Source: Brevibacterium permense
GTDB lineage: Bacteria; Actinomycetota; Actinomycetes; Actinomycetales; Brevibacteriaceae
Assembly: GCF_025506275.1 (NCBI RefSeq)
Contig: NZ_QYCP01000095.1
Coordinates: 186,001-250,000, forward strand
DNA length: 64,000 nucleotides
Reading direction: 5' to 3'
The translations under genes and the position numbers were made by a program. The notes beneath the pieces were generated by a model, which saw only the letters and a program-made list of their open reading frames with translations, did no database searches and was not told where the DNA came from. Shown here piece by piece: positions 34,028-43,050 of the stretch (its first letter is position 1; each line of letters opens with the position of its first letter).

Positions 34028-34055
34028 CATGGTGCGTTCAAGTCGGAGTCTGCTC

Positions 34056-35555
34056 TCAATGGAGCGTCGTAGAAGAAGTTTCGACCGCTAACCATAGTTC
34101 GAACGCATCTCGATAAGATTTGAGGTTTCGACCAGTCAATTCTGTGATGCGCTTAAGCCGATATCTCAAAGTATGTTCATGGATATACAGCTGCGCCGCC
34201 GTCGCCCGCAGTTGTCCCTGGTTGTGAAAATACAGCCTCAAAGTGTGCAGCAGTTCCGTACCTTCCGCCTCGTCGTACTCGAGCACCGGCCGGAGAGTAT
34301 CAACGGACAGAGTCTCGATCTGTTTTCGGTCAGAGTTCAGCCACGGTGTGAGCGTGTGATGGTCTTCGGCGAATGCAACGCAGTTTTCAGACTCTTGACT
34401 GGTCAGGGTCAGCGCCCACATCGCTTGCCGGTGCAGTTTCATCACGTCCTGGACTTCTGTCGACATCCCGCTGACACCGACGTTCGCACCGGTGTCGGAG
34501 GCGAGCTGCCAAATCACGTTGTCGCCGCAAGCGACCACAGCCACCAGAGCACCTTGAGACGTCATCAGATGAGATCGCGCCCGATCGTAAAGCCAATCGC
34601 GTATGGCTATTTCGAAGTCGTCATTGCTCGAACGACTCTCGAACCCCAGCAACCGAAAACCTTGTTCGGGCTCGATGCCCGCGTTGGCGAATCGAGCCTC
34701 CAACACCTCGGTTGGTTGGCTCTGTTCCAGTGCTGACGCTAAGGTCGTACTGTTCTGGCGATGTTCGGCTTCTCGGCGTCGTTGAACGTCGACTGCGTCC
34801 AGTGCGGCCAAAGTGCTGATGTGCTGCAGAACTGTCAGCCCCTCGGGTACAGAGTCGACGTGTTCCTGCGCGATGAGATACGCGGTGACGCGCCGACCGA
34901 CGAATAGGGGAACTACGTATCCGCCGTTCACGACTTGCAGCTCATCGCTGAGGTCGAGTTCGAAATCGGTAGGCACCCACGGCCAGTCGGCCAGCAGGGG
35001 GCTCATTGCTGGAGTCACTAAAGCAAGCCTGTAGCCAGAGACTTTCTCCAGCTGCTCGTACATCGCTTGGACGTTATTCTCAGCGGTGTTTCGCAGGCGA
35101 AGAGTGTCGTAGATGCCCACATGCCTAGCCAGGCGGTCGCGTGAGGCACGTTCATTCGCGTTCGCCACAATGTATGACAACTCGATGAAAGGTATCTGGC
35201 GCGGAATGCGCAGTATAGGAAAACTGGCCTGATTGGCTGCGCGGAGAAGTTCGTCCGTCAGGACCGGAGCTCGGACACTGACGACGATTCCGGCGAGTCG
35301 GTGCTCGGCTAGGCGGTGCAGATATTCAATCTGCCGACTCGGAGTCTGAGGAATTCCGAACCCGTTGACGATCAGCAACTCGCCGCCTTCGAACCATGGA
35401 CCCGGATCCTCAAGCTCCGAAGTGTGAGTCCAACGCACGACGTTGTCCGCACCGGCGGCCCCTGCGATCAGCTGCAGACCGAGGTGCGGTATCGCCATCA
35501 GCTCGGCGACGGTCATACTGCCGTCATTGATTCGGCTCCGTTGGACTCCCACCAT
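34056..35555 (-). CDS. PucR family transcriptional regulator
   Basis: 499 residues. The N-terminal PucR domain reads TVAELMAIPHLGLQLIAGAAGA, with GGELLIVNGFG. The central region is a CdaR/GGDEF-like fold. The C-terminal PucR HTH has LYIHEHTLRYRLKRITELTG. PucR-type activators respond to purine, amino-acid or polyol cues. The ATG at 35555 has GAGG six bases upstream; an ATG 13 codons later is possible. It lies between the Gfo gene and IolD on the minus strand, so it may control parts of this cluster alongside the Fis-family regulator. Confidence 0.87.
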   Translation of the reverse strand: MVGVQRSRINDGSMTVAELMAIPHLGLQLIAGAAGADNVVRWTHTSELEDPGPWFEGGELLIVNGFGIPQTPSRQIEYLHRLAEHRLAGIVVSVRAPVLTDELLRAANQASFPILRIPRQIPFIELSYIVANANERASRDRLARHVGIYDTLRLRNTAENNVQAMYEQLEKVSGYRLALVTPAMSPLLADWPWVPTDFELDLSDELQVVNGGYVVPLFVGRRVTAYLIAQEHVDSVPEGLTVLQHISTLAALDAVDVQRRREAEHRQNSTTLASALEQSQPTEVLEARFANAGIEPEQGFRLLGFESRSSNDDFEIAIRDWLYDRARSHLMTSQGALVAVVACGDNVIWQLASDTGANVGVSGMSTEVQDVMKLHRQAMWALTLTSQESENCVAFAEDHHTLTPWLNSDRKQIETLSVDTLRPVLEYDEAEGTELLHTLRLYFHNQGQLRATAAQLYIHEHTLRYRLKRITELTGRNLKSYRDAFELWLAVETSSTTLH

Positions 35556-35614
35556 GTCATTCCTCGCTCCTGGAAATGCCTGCCTCTCGAATGATCGAGA
35601 GGCACGATCATTAG

Positions 35615-36757
35615 TCAGTCGAACCTGTACGGTTCATGCGGTCCGACCGATGGCAAGGGCCGGGGCCTCTCGCAGGAGCTTTGCACGTCGACGTGCTCGC
35701 CACGTTGGGATGACTCTTCGAAGGCCAGCAGGACTTCGAGCACATGGTAAGCGAAACTTGCTCCGGTCCGCGGTTCGACTCCGGTGCGAATCGCATGTCC
35801 GAACTCCGCAAGACCGATTCCCCGGTATGCGTCGTCACGGTGAGTAAGCAGAGTCGCCCGCCAGTCACCGCCTCCGGGCGGAGTCATATCGAGAGCAAGG
35901 TCGCGTGCCTCTCCCCTGCGGAGGCTTGGCGCACCGTCGAAGTGATCAGGGTTTGGGGCAGCGATCGAACCTGCCGATCCGTAGATCTCGAAATGAGGAA
36001 GATTGTGGTTCCACACGTCCCAGCTGACAATGACTGTCGCCACCGCTCCGGATTCGAAGTCGATTGTCCCTGACACATGGGTCGGGGTTCGAATGTCGAT
36101 CTCGCCGTCATAACCACCTTTGCCGTCTGGACGTGGCCGTGTCTCTGAGCTGCGGTGAGCGGAGGCCGAAACGCGCCTGACGGGACCAAAGAGGTTGATG
36201 AAGTTGGTGACGAGATAGGGTCCGATGTCGAGCATCGGGCCGGCCCCCGGACTGTAGAACGGATCGATGTTCGGATGCCAGTGCTCGTAACCGCGGTTGG
36301 CGAACGAGGCGAAAGCCGCGACCGGATCCCCGATCCACCCGTCATCGACAAGTTTGCGAGTCGTCTGCATTCCCGACCCGAGGAATGTCGTCGGAGCAGA
36401 CCCGACCTCAACTCCTGCTATTCGTGCAGCGTCAACGATCTCTCGGGCTTCCTCGAGAGAAGTCGCGAACGGCTTTTCGGACAACACATGTTTGCCGGCT
36501 TTGATCGCCTGCAGCGATACCGGTGCGTGTAGGTTCGGCGGCGTGAGGTTGAGCACCAACTCCACGTCCCGGTCCGCAAATAGCTCGTCCGGTGTCAGAG
36601 CTTTAGGAATGGAGTACTCAGTCGCTCGTCTTGCAACAGCGTCGGCATTCACGTCTGCCAGTGCGACGACGTCGACATCGGGATGTACTCCGATCTTGTC
36701 TAGGTATTGGTTGAGAACGTTGCCAACACCGATGATTCCTACTCGAATCGGTTCCAT
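35615..36757 (-). CDS. Gfo/Idh/MocA family oxidoreductase
   Basis: About 380 residues. The start at 36757 has AAGGA eight bases upstream; an ATG two codons earlier is too close to it. GIIGVGNVLNQYLDKIG is the Rossmann motif, GKHVLSEKPFATS gives EKP, and PMLDIGPYLVTNFINLFGP replaces the usual D-x-x-x-H pattern, as in many sugar/inositol dehydrogenases of this branch. It probably oxidises another ring hydroxyl or epimer. It follows hyuB; the 163-bp gap contains operator site 4, so it may have its own promoter. A PucR gene follows. Confidence 0.82.
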   Translation of the reverse strand: MEPIRVGIIGVGNVLNQYLDKIGVHPDVDVVALADVNADAVARRATEYSIPKALTPDELFADRDVELVLNLTPPNLHAPVSLQAIKAGKHVLSEKPFATSLEEAREIVDAARIAGVEVGSAPTTFLGSGMQTTRKLVDDGWIGDPVAAFASFANRGYEHWHPNIDPFYSPGAGPMLDIGPYLVTNFINLFGPVRRVSASAHRSSETRPRPDGKGGYDGEIDIRTPTHVSGTIDFESGAVATVIVSWDVWNHNLPHFEIYGSAGSIAAPNPDHFDGAPSLRRGEARDLALDMTPPGGGDWRATLLTHRDDAYRGIGLAEFGHAIRTGVEPRTGASFAYHVLEVLLAFEESSQRGEHVDVQSSCERPRPLPSVGPHEPYRFD

Positions 36758-36915
36758 TTGCATATTCCTTCAGTATTAGGGGTTGTCAGACTCGGGCCGC
36801 ATGCGGATCGGGTTATGACAGTTCACGTCGGCGGACGTGTTAAACCAGCCTGTGTGCGAGCCCGACACTCAACTTGTCTCCGCTTGAACACTGTCATTGT
36901 GGTCCGCGACGATGC

Positions 36916-36932
36916 TGTGTCAGTTTGGGACA
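36916..36932. promoter_or_regulatory. Operator, site 4, overlapping hyuB stop
   Basis: TGTGTCA-GTT-TGGGACA; right arm inverted is TGTCCCA, one mismatch from consensus symmetry. It lies 159 bp upstream of the Gfo start and overlaps the TGA (36920-36922) of the upstream hydantoinase B gene. Confidence 0.6.
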
Positions 36933-38701
36933 CTTCCGCGGCTGTGTGAGAGATTCTTTCTCTGATTCTCGGTGCCCGACGAATCAATAGCGCCGCTCTC
37001 GTCGATCCGGACGCCATAAACTTCCCACGCGGCTTCGGCCGACACTCGACCGTCATTGACGTCGACCAAGACTGCTTGGGGATCTCGTTCCAGAGGATCG
37101 CCGTAACCGCCTCCGCCTGGCGTGATCGACACCACTTTCTCTCCGCGACGGAGGTCGTAACGGCCGACGACGGGAATCGCGCGCGGCTCGCTGCCCGAAA
37201 CGTCTTCCACCCATGCTTCCGGCGCTGCGCCGCCGTATCCGCCGCGGACACCCTTCGGAGGGTTCTCTTTTCCTTCGATTCCATAAGTCAGAGTGACTTG
37301 GTCAACTCTTGGCTCAAAAGTCACCCGCGATGCAAGGCCACCGCGTTGTTTCCCCGCGCCGCCGGAGTCGGCGACCAGGGCTCGTTCGTGAATGAGAATG
37401 GGATAGCGCTGTTCATCGACCTCGACACTGTCATGGTAGAGCAAGGCACCGCAGACGGGACGCTGATAGGTCGGCCAACCATCTACGTAAGGAGTCGCAG
37501 GGCCCCCCACGCCTCCGACGAGGATCTGGTTGACATAGGCATTCCCGTTGCGCTCGTCCGTGCCCGAGATCACGGCCTTCGCTGGTGTCTGGCCTGCAGC
37601 GCCCTCGGCAGAGCCATACCCGTCGTCTATCCGAGCGAACGATGATTGGACAATGTTGACAACGCGGTCAGCCAAGTTCGTCGTCCCGGACGAGCATGAG
37701 TGTGGGTGCTTCGGCACACCAACGGCACAGCCTTCTCGCAGTTTGACCTCGATTCGTCGAAACGTTCCCGCGTTACTCGGCAGGGTCTCCGGAAGACCGG
37801 ACAGAATTCCGGCAAGCGCGGCCCCTGTCGCTGTAGCTCGGGTAAGATTGAGACCGTTGGGTAGGTTGTCGGGATTGTCTCGAAGGTCGATCGATACCCG
37901 TCCCTGTGTCGGTTTCACTGACACCGTCGCTTGAATGTGCACTCCCTCTGGATCTGTCCCTGGGAACGGGTCGTGGGTCGACTCACCGTGCAGATCGACC
38001 TCCGGCAACGTCTCAATCGCGTTCTGAGCCAGACGCTCTGAGTAGTCAAACCACGCTTCAACGAAGTCGACGACGTCATCGGTACCGAACTTCTCAGCCA
38101 GTTCCTGAATGCGACGTTCAGCGATGCGCGAAGCACCCACTGAGGCCAGATAGTCGCCATACCACTGATCCGGAACGCGAATGCGAGAGCGGCACATCCG
38201 TACCACGTCGTCGACGTCGGTATAGTCACGCTGGACTCTCACGCAGGGAAAGATGAGAGCACCTTCTTCGTACACATCTCTTGCAGTGGCGAAGAATGTT
38301 GTCGGCAGCGAGTCACCGCAGTCTGCCTGGTGAGCCTTGGTCACAGCAGTGAAGAGATGCTTACCACCGACGAAGATAGGGACGAGAATGCAGTGATCGG
38401 CCGCATGTGAGTTTCCGAGATAAGGGTCATTGTGCAGGAAGGCATCGCCTTCTCGAATATCATCGTGCAATGCGATCATGTCTTCACCGAGCGGTCCGGC
38501 TCCGAAGACGTGAACCGGTACTCCTTCTGCTGCGGCGAGGAGTTGGTTGTCGGCCGTGAGCACTGCGCACGAAAAGTCGCGGGCGGTATTGATTACTGAG
38601 GAACGTGCTGATCGCAGGAGTCCATTGGTCATTTCTCTCACGATGCCGTCGAAGGCGTTCGCCAGTACCGAGAGTTTCACAGGGTCGAATTCGCGTGTCA
38701 T
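36920..38701 (-). CDS. hyuB: Hydantoinase B / oxoprolinase family protein
   Basis: About 593 residues from ATG 38701, preceded by AAGGAGG. EFDPVKLSVLANAFDGIVRE is the family opening; NDPYLGNSHAADHCILVPI, RMCRSRIRVPDQW, and the late GIEGKENPPKGVRGGYGG are characteristic of HyuB. With HyuA it forms an ATP-dependent hydrolase of cyclic amides (N-methylhydantoin, 5-oxoproline), or an acetone-carboxylase-like enzyme. It starts two bases after the hyuA stop, so the ribosome-binding site lies in the end of hyuA. Which ring it opens is unknown. Confidence 0.85.
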   Translation of the reverse strand: MTREFDPVKLSVLANAFDGIVREMTNGLLRSARSSVINTARDFSCAVLTADNQLLAAAEGVPVHVFGAGPLGEDMIALHDDIREGDAFLHNDPYLGNSHAADHCILVPIFVGGKHLFTAVTKAHQADCGDSLPTTFFATARDVYEEGALIFPCVRVQRDYTDVDDVVRMCRSRIRVPDQWYGDYLASVGASRIAERRIQELAEKFGTDDVVDFVEAWFDYSERLAQNAIETLPEVDLHGESTHDPFPGTDPEGVHIQATVSVKPTQGRVSIDLRDNPDNLPNGLNLTRATATGAALAGILSGLPETLPSNAGTFRRIEVKLREGCAVGVPKHPHSCSSGTTNLADRVVNIVQSSFARIDDGYGSAEGAAGQTPAKAVISGTDERNGNAYVNQILVGGVGGPATPYVDGWPTYQRPVCGALLYHDSVEVDEQRYPILIHERALVADSGGAGKQRGGLASRVTFEPRVDQVTLTYGIEGKENPPKGVRGGYGGAAPEAWVEDVSGSEPRAIPVVGRYDLRRGEKVVSITPGGGGYGDPLERDPQAVLVDVNDGRVSAEAAWEVYGVRIDESGAIDSSGTENQRKNLSHSRGSVPN

Positions 38702-38703
38702 GT

Positions 38704-40791
38704 TCACGCCTCCTTGAGGTTCAAGTAGAAGTTGGAGTTCTCGTCCAGTTGGGCATTCCACGTCGGCGGGATGACGATTGTCGTCGTCGGCAGGTCGACC
38801 ACCGCAGGACCTGAGATCACGTCGCCTGGCCCCAACGTGCCGCCTCTGTAGCGAGGTGCGGAGTACTTCTTACCGTCGAAGACCATCTCGTCAGTTCGAT
38901 GAGTCTCGGGTGTCTGGGAGTCGTTGGCGTTCGAATCAACGAGCTCGGGACGTGGAATTTCAACTCGCGCGCCCCATGCAATGATTTCTACGCGGCTGGT
39001 GGGATCGTGAGTCCCATTTCGGTGATCGTGTTCCTTGTGGAAAGCTGCCTCAATGCTCTCCGCTGCGCTTTCAGCCACCGGTGCTTCGCTCAGATACACG
39101 CGAAGGTCCCAGGCTTGGCCCGGATACCGGGCATCGACGAAATAGGTGACCTCGGCGTCGGCACCGGTTCCAGGGAAGCGGCGCGCGAATTCGTTCGCCT
39201 TAGCCGACACCTCTCTCACCGCGTTGGCCGCCGAACTGACATCAAAGCTTCGCGTGTCATTGTGCAACGGGGACAGGAACTCTGTAGCGATGGGCGCTTT
39301 GTGAGCGCCGAAGGCTGCAAGTACTCCAGCGGTGGCAGGTATGAGCACAGTATCGGTTTCCAACAGTGATCCGATTCCCGCTGCCACCATTGCGCCTGCG
39401 CCCCCTCCTGCAACGATGAGAGCACCGCGGGGGTCGACGCCCTGCTCCAGCGCGGACTGTCGGATCGCCGTTGCCATGTGGTGGGACGAGACGTCCAGGA
39501 TCGCCTGTGCCGCCTGCTCGACCGTCATGTTCAGCGGTGTGGCAATTCGAGATTCGATCGCCTTCTCCGCCGCCCTCCGGTCGAGCGTGAAGCCGCCCTC
39601 GAATCCCTGGGCGTCGAGATATCCGAGAGCCACACACGCATCCGTGACAGTCGGTTCTTCTCCGCCGAGGCCGTAGGCTGCGGGACCTGGTGTGCTTCGC
39701 GCGCTCTGCGGTCCAACTCGTAGCAGGCCGCCTGCGTCGATCCATCCGATCGATCCTCCACCGGCACCGATGCTCGTGACTGCGACGGAGGATAGGCCGG
39801 TCAGATGCCCGACGAACGGTTCTCCGAGCCACGCCTCGCGGGTATGGCGGACGGTGCCCTTCTCAACGAGGGAGACGTCGAAGGTCGTGCCCCCCATGTC
39901 GCAGACGACGACTGTTTCCCGGTTCGGAGCGGCAGAAGCACCGACGAGGGGAGCCATTGAAGGTCCAGAATTCAGAAGCAACACCGGTCGATCGAGAACG
40001 TCGTCGACGTCAAGTACCGCTCCTTCGGACGTCACGACTAGCAAATCGCCGTCGAATCCCGACTCGACTAGGTCTCGGCGCAGATCCCCCAGGTGGGCTT
40101 CCATCAACGGCTTCAGCGATGCGTCGATGGATGCCGCCGACGTTCGGCGGTACTCACGGATGATTGGGTTCGCGTAGTTCGAGAGAGTGACCGGCACACC
40201 AGGTAGGATCTCTTCAATGAGCTCGGCGACCCTGCGTTCGTGAGCATCGTTGATGATCGACCACAGGAACGAGACAGCGATCGCCTCAACCCTTTCTGCA
40301 GCAAGGCGATGCAGAAGGGTTCGGACGTGGTCTTCGTCCAGCGGTTCGAGGACTGTGCCTTCTGCCGAGACCCGTTCGCGAACTTCGTAGGTCAATCCTC
40401 GGGGTATATAGGCCGGAGGGTAGGCAGCCTTCGAGTCGAACGCGTCTCGCCTTCCCCCCTCGCGCAGCAGCAGGGTGTCGGCGAAGCCTTCGGTGATGAG
40501 AAGAGCCGTTTTGGCGGTTTTGCCAGTCAGCACCGCGTTGGTCGCATGGGTCGTGCCATAGACGATGACTTCGGCGTTGCGCAAGACGTCGTCTCCGCTC
40601 CAGCCGACGGACTCGGCAGCGCGTCTGACGGCGGCTTCAAAGCCCGTGAAGACGCGATCGTAGGTCGTCAACGCCTTACCCATGGCAATTCCACCGGTAC
40701 TGCAACCGACAACGACGTCGGTGAATGTGCCGCCGGTGTCGACAGCGATTCTGTAGCGGACCTTTTTTGACAGAGCAGTATCGTTACTCAT
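38704..40791 (-). CDS. hyuA: Hydantoinase A / oxoprolinase family protein
   Basis: 695 residues. RYRIAVDTGGTFTDVV is the ATP/phosphate loop, ETVVVCDMGGTTFDVSLVEKG the second ASKHA signature, and GTTHATNAVLTGKTAKTALL is family-typical. The protein belongs to the HyuA/5-oxoprolinase ASKHA fold and works with HyuB. Paired genes in this order imply an ATP-driven amide or ring opening. Together with FAH and an aminotransferase upstream on the same strand, it suggests a nitrogen-containing substrate, but no substrate residue pattern is known to me. Confidence 0.85.
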   Translation of the reverse strand: MSNDTALSKKVRYRIAVDTGGTFTDVVVGCSTGGIAMGKALTTYDRVFTGFEAAVRRAAESVGWSGDDVLRNAEVIVYGTTHATNAVLTGKTAKTALLITEGFADTLLLREGGRRDAFDSKAAYPPAYIPRGLTYEVRERVSAEGTVLEPLDEDHVRTLLHRLAAERVEAIAVSFLWSIINDAHERRVAELIEEILPGVPVTLSNYANPIIREYRRTSAASIDASLKPLMEAHLGDLRRDLVESGFDGDLLVVTSEGAVLDVDDVLDRPVLLLNSGPSMAPLVGASAAPNRETVVVCDMGGTTFDVSLVEKGTVRHTREAWLGEPFVGHLTGLSSVAVTSIGAGGGSIGWIDAGGLLRVGPQSARSTPGPAAYGLGGEEPTVTDACVALGYLDAQGFEGGFTLDRRAAEKAIESRIATPLNMTVEQAAQAILDVSSHHMATAIRQSALEQGVDPRGALIVAGGGAGAMVAAGIGSLLETDTVLIPATAGVLAAFGAHKAPIATEFLSPLHNDTRSFDVSSAANAVREVSAKANEFARRFPGTGADAEVTYFVDARYPGQAWDLRVYLSEAPVAESAAESIEAAFHKEHDHRNGTHDPTSRVEIIAWGARVEIPRPELVDSNANDSQTPETHRTDEMVFDGKKYSAPRYRGGTLGPGDVISGPAVVDLPTTTIVIPPTWNAQLDENSNFYLNLKEA

Positions 40792-40848
40792 GTGCTTTCA
40801 GCACCTCCATGGTGGTAGCTCAAGTTCAAATCGATGGCTCCTTTGAGC

Positions 40849-41742
40849 TCATCGACGGGCGACGGTGTTGCGCAGAATTCCGACCTCTTCAATGTCAATC
40901 TCCACCACGTCGCCGGAGTCCAACCAGACTGGTGGATTTCGCTTCGCGCCGATTCCTTGTGGAGTACCAGTGGCGATGACATCGCCTGGATTGAGAGTGA
41001 GAAAACCAGAGAGGTAGGAGACAATCTGGGCGATCGAGAAGATCTGGTGTCGGGTATTCGATCGTTGGTACTCGACGCCGTTGATTCGAGTCACCAGTGC
41101 CAGCGACTGCGGGTCACTGATGTCGTCGAGAGTCACGAGGGCAGGACCCCACGGAGTTGACCCATCGACGGCCTTGCCCGGAAGCCATTGTGTCCCTCGA
41201 TACTGAAGGTCTCGTGCGGTGATGTCGTTCAAGACAGTCAGGCCGGCGACGTACTCCAATGCCTCGTCTTCGAAAACGTGGGCGGCGGCCCGACCGATCA
41301 CTACGGCCAGTTCACCTTCGAAATCAAGGTTGTCTGTGACATTCCGTCCACCGATCTCGTCCGCAGGCCCGATCAGGGTTGAAGCGAATTTCGCGAAGAT
41401 GTCCGGGTACTCCGGAAGTGCGCGCCCGGTTTCAGCCACATGATCCTTATAGTTCAGCCCGACGCAGAGAACTTTCGACGGCCCCACCACAGGGCCATCG
41501 AGATACACGTCGTCGAGGCTGCCGACTCGAGAGCTCGGGGACCTCAAGAGTGTCTGGCTGACCGCGTTGGACAACGAGGTGAGGTCGTCGCCGTAGTGGT
41601 TGAGCAGATCTGTCACGGAGTTGCATGCGCCTCGAGTGGCCTCGGGCGTTTCATTTAACAGCTCTTCGAGATCAAAGACTTCTCCATTGAAGAGAATGCC
41701 GCCGCGCGTACCGGACTGATTGCGGTAGGAAACAATTTTCAT
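40849..41742 (-). CDS. Fumarylacetoacetate hydrolase family protein
   Basis: 297 residues. FEGELAVVIGRAAAHVFEDE gives metal ligands; TARDLQYRGTQWLPGKAVDG followed by STPWGP is the FAH active-site motif; PGDVIATGTPQGIGAKR closes the fold. It is a closer match to 2-hydroxyhepta-dienedioate isomerase / acylpyruvase-like members than the FAH at 10928. It cleaves or hydrates a 2,4-diketo or ketonic acid. It is flanked by the aminotransferase (24 bp) and hyuA (57 bp). The N-terminal 70 residues (for example NGEVFDLEELLNETP) are the usual extension of this subgroup. Confidence 0.85.
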   Translation of the reverse strand: MKIVSYRNQSGTRGGILFNGEVFDLEELLNETPEATRGACNSVTDLLNHYGDDLTSLSNAVSQTLLRSPSSRVGSLDDVYLDGPVVGPSKVLCVGLNYKDHVAETGRALPEYPDIFAKFASTLIGPADEIGGRNVTDNLDFEGELAVVIGRAAAHVFEDEALEYVAGLTVLNDITARDLQYRGTQWLPGKAVDGSTPWGPALVTLDDISDPQSLALVTRINGVEYQRSNTRHQIFSIAQIVSYLSGFLTLNPGDVIATGTPQGIGAKRNPPVWLDSGDVVEIDIEEVGILRNTVARR

Positions 41743-41766
41743 GGTCTGAGGTACTCGACTTTCGTA

Positions 41767-43035
41767 TTAGCTTGCTGTGGCGACGGCGGCAATTGCAGCG
41801 GACAGTCGTTCGGCAATCTCTGCACCCACTGTGTCGTCCATAGCGGTCGACAAGGAAAGAAGGTTCGCTGGCGAGCCGAGAAGCCCGTGCCTGTACGTTG
41901 CCCACCAGAGTCGATGTTGAGTATCTTCAGCGACCTTGTCTGCCCCTTCGGGGACGGCGCGAAGCAGCGAGCCTCGTCCGCGGACCTCCCACCCGAAGTC
42001 GGCAATCGCCCTGCAGACCGTTCGGCGCACGTTATCACCGAGATCGTTTAAGCGCGTTACCTGATCTTCGGTGTACAGCCGCAGCGCGGCAGCTCCGGCC
42101 GCCATGCTGACAGGGTTGCCAGAGAACGTCCCGCCGTGAGGGAGATTGCCTGATCGGGTCGGGTCTACCTCCCCCATCAGCGAGCCGAGACCGGCGACCG
42201 CCCCGACCGGGAATCCGCCGCCGATCAGTTTCCCGGTTGTCATCAGATCAGGCTGAATTCCATAATCTCCGCTCAGCCCGTTGTAGCCGAGCCGAAGACT
42301 GATAACTTCGTCGATAATCAAGACGATGCCGTGCTTCGTCGCGAGATTACGTGCCGTACGCGCGAACTCCTCGGAGACGCTCACGAGGCCAGCGCGATTC
42401 GGAAGCAGATCGAGGATGATCGCAGCATAATCGGCAGGTGCCGATTCCACGACATACGTGAGGTGTTCGATGTCATTGAGCGGAACAGTAGTGACATCAT
42501 CAATCACGCCTTGTGGGACACCGCGGGTGTAGCTGGGTCCCCCCGGGACAAGGGCCAAATCTGACGTGCCGTGGTACCCGCCCTTAGTGACGACGACCTT
42601 GTCACGACCAGTGCTGGCGCGAGCGATACGCACTGCTGACATGACGGCCTCAGTGCCCGAGTTAGTGAACCGCACTTGGTCAAGACCGGGTAGACGGTTC
42701 AAGAGCAGTTCAGCCAGTTCCCACTCGTAGAGGTTGGGGATACCCCAGCTGGATCCGGCTGACATCGCTTCGACAGCGGCTGCTTTGATTTCGGGATGGG
42801 CATTTCCGTGGATCAGGGAGGTGAAATTGTTGTTCGCGTCAATGAGCTGCCGACCACGGTCGTCCCAGACACGACACCCCTCGCCTCGGATCGCGTAGGG
42901 GCTTGGCGCGCCTGTGTAGTAGGTGGAACGTCCATAACCGCCCGGCAGCAGGGGATAGCCCCGCGGTCCTTTGCGCAGATGAGGGTCGGTCGCTGGACCG
43001 GCGACGGTCGGGTTCGCAGTGTCAGTGTTCATCAT
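41767..43035 (-). CDS. Class III aminotransferase (glutamate-1-semialdehyde aminomutase-like)
   Basis: 422 residues. LMTTGKLIGGGFPVGAVAGL contains the PLP Lys, NSGTEAVMSAVRIARASTGR the PLP-phosphate region, PHGGTFSGNPVSMAAGAAAL the C-domain motif. GSAM-like proteins outside heme synthesis often aminate or deaminate keto- or aldehyde-bearing substrates, including aminocyclitols and beta-amino acids. It lies between a D-2-hydroxyacid dehydrogenase (15 bp) and FAH on the same strand. Two ATGs in tandem (43035, 43032) give a one-residue start ambiguity. This is unlikely to be the housekeeping hemL, given the catabolic context. Confidence 0.83.
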   Translation of the reverse strand: MMNTDTANPTVAGPATDPHLRKGPRGYPLLPGGYGRSTYYTGAPSPYAIRGEGCRVWDDRGRQLIDANNNFTSLIHGNAHPEIKAAAVEAMSAGSSWGIPNLYEWELAELLLNRLPGLDQVRFTNSGTEAVMSAVRIARASTGRDKVVVTKGGYHGTSDLALVPGGPSYTRGVPQGVIDDVTTVPLNDIEHLTYVVESAPADYAAIILDLLPNRAGLVSVSEEFARTARNLATKHGIVLIIDEVISLRLGYNGLSGDYGIQPDLMTTGKLIGGGFPVGAVAGLGSLMGEVDPTRSGNLPHGGTFSGNPVSMAAGAAALRLYTEDQVTRLNDLGDNVRRTVCRAIADFGWEVRGRGSLLRAVPEGADKVAEDTQHRLWWATYRHGLLGSPANLLSLSTAMDDTVGAEIAERLSAAIAAVATAS

Positions 43036-43050
43036 TGACCTTTCGAATAT

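Noticed and set aside
41767..43035. Housekeeping hemL (glutamate-1-semialdehyde aminomutase)
   Set aside because: It resembles the family, but it sits in a catabolic operon without other heme genes, so a substrate-specific aminotransferase is more likely.
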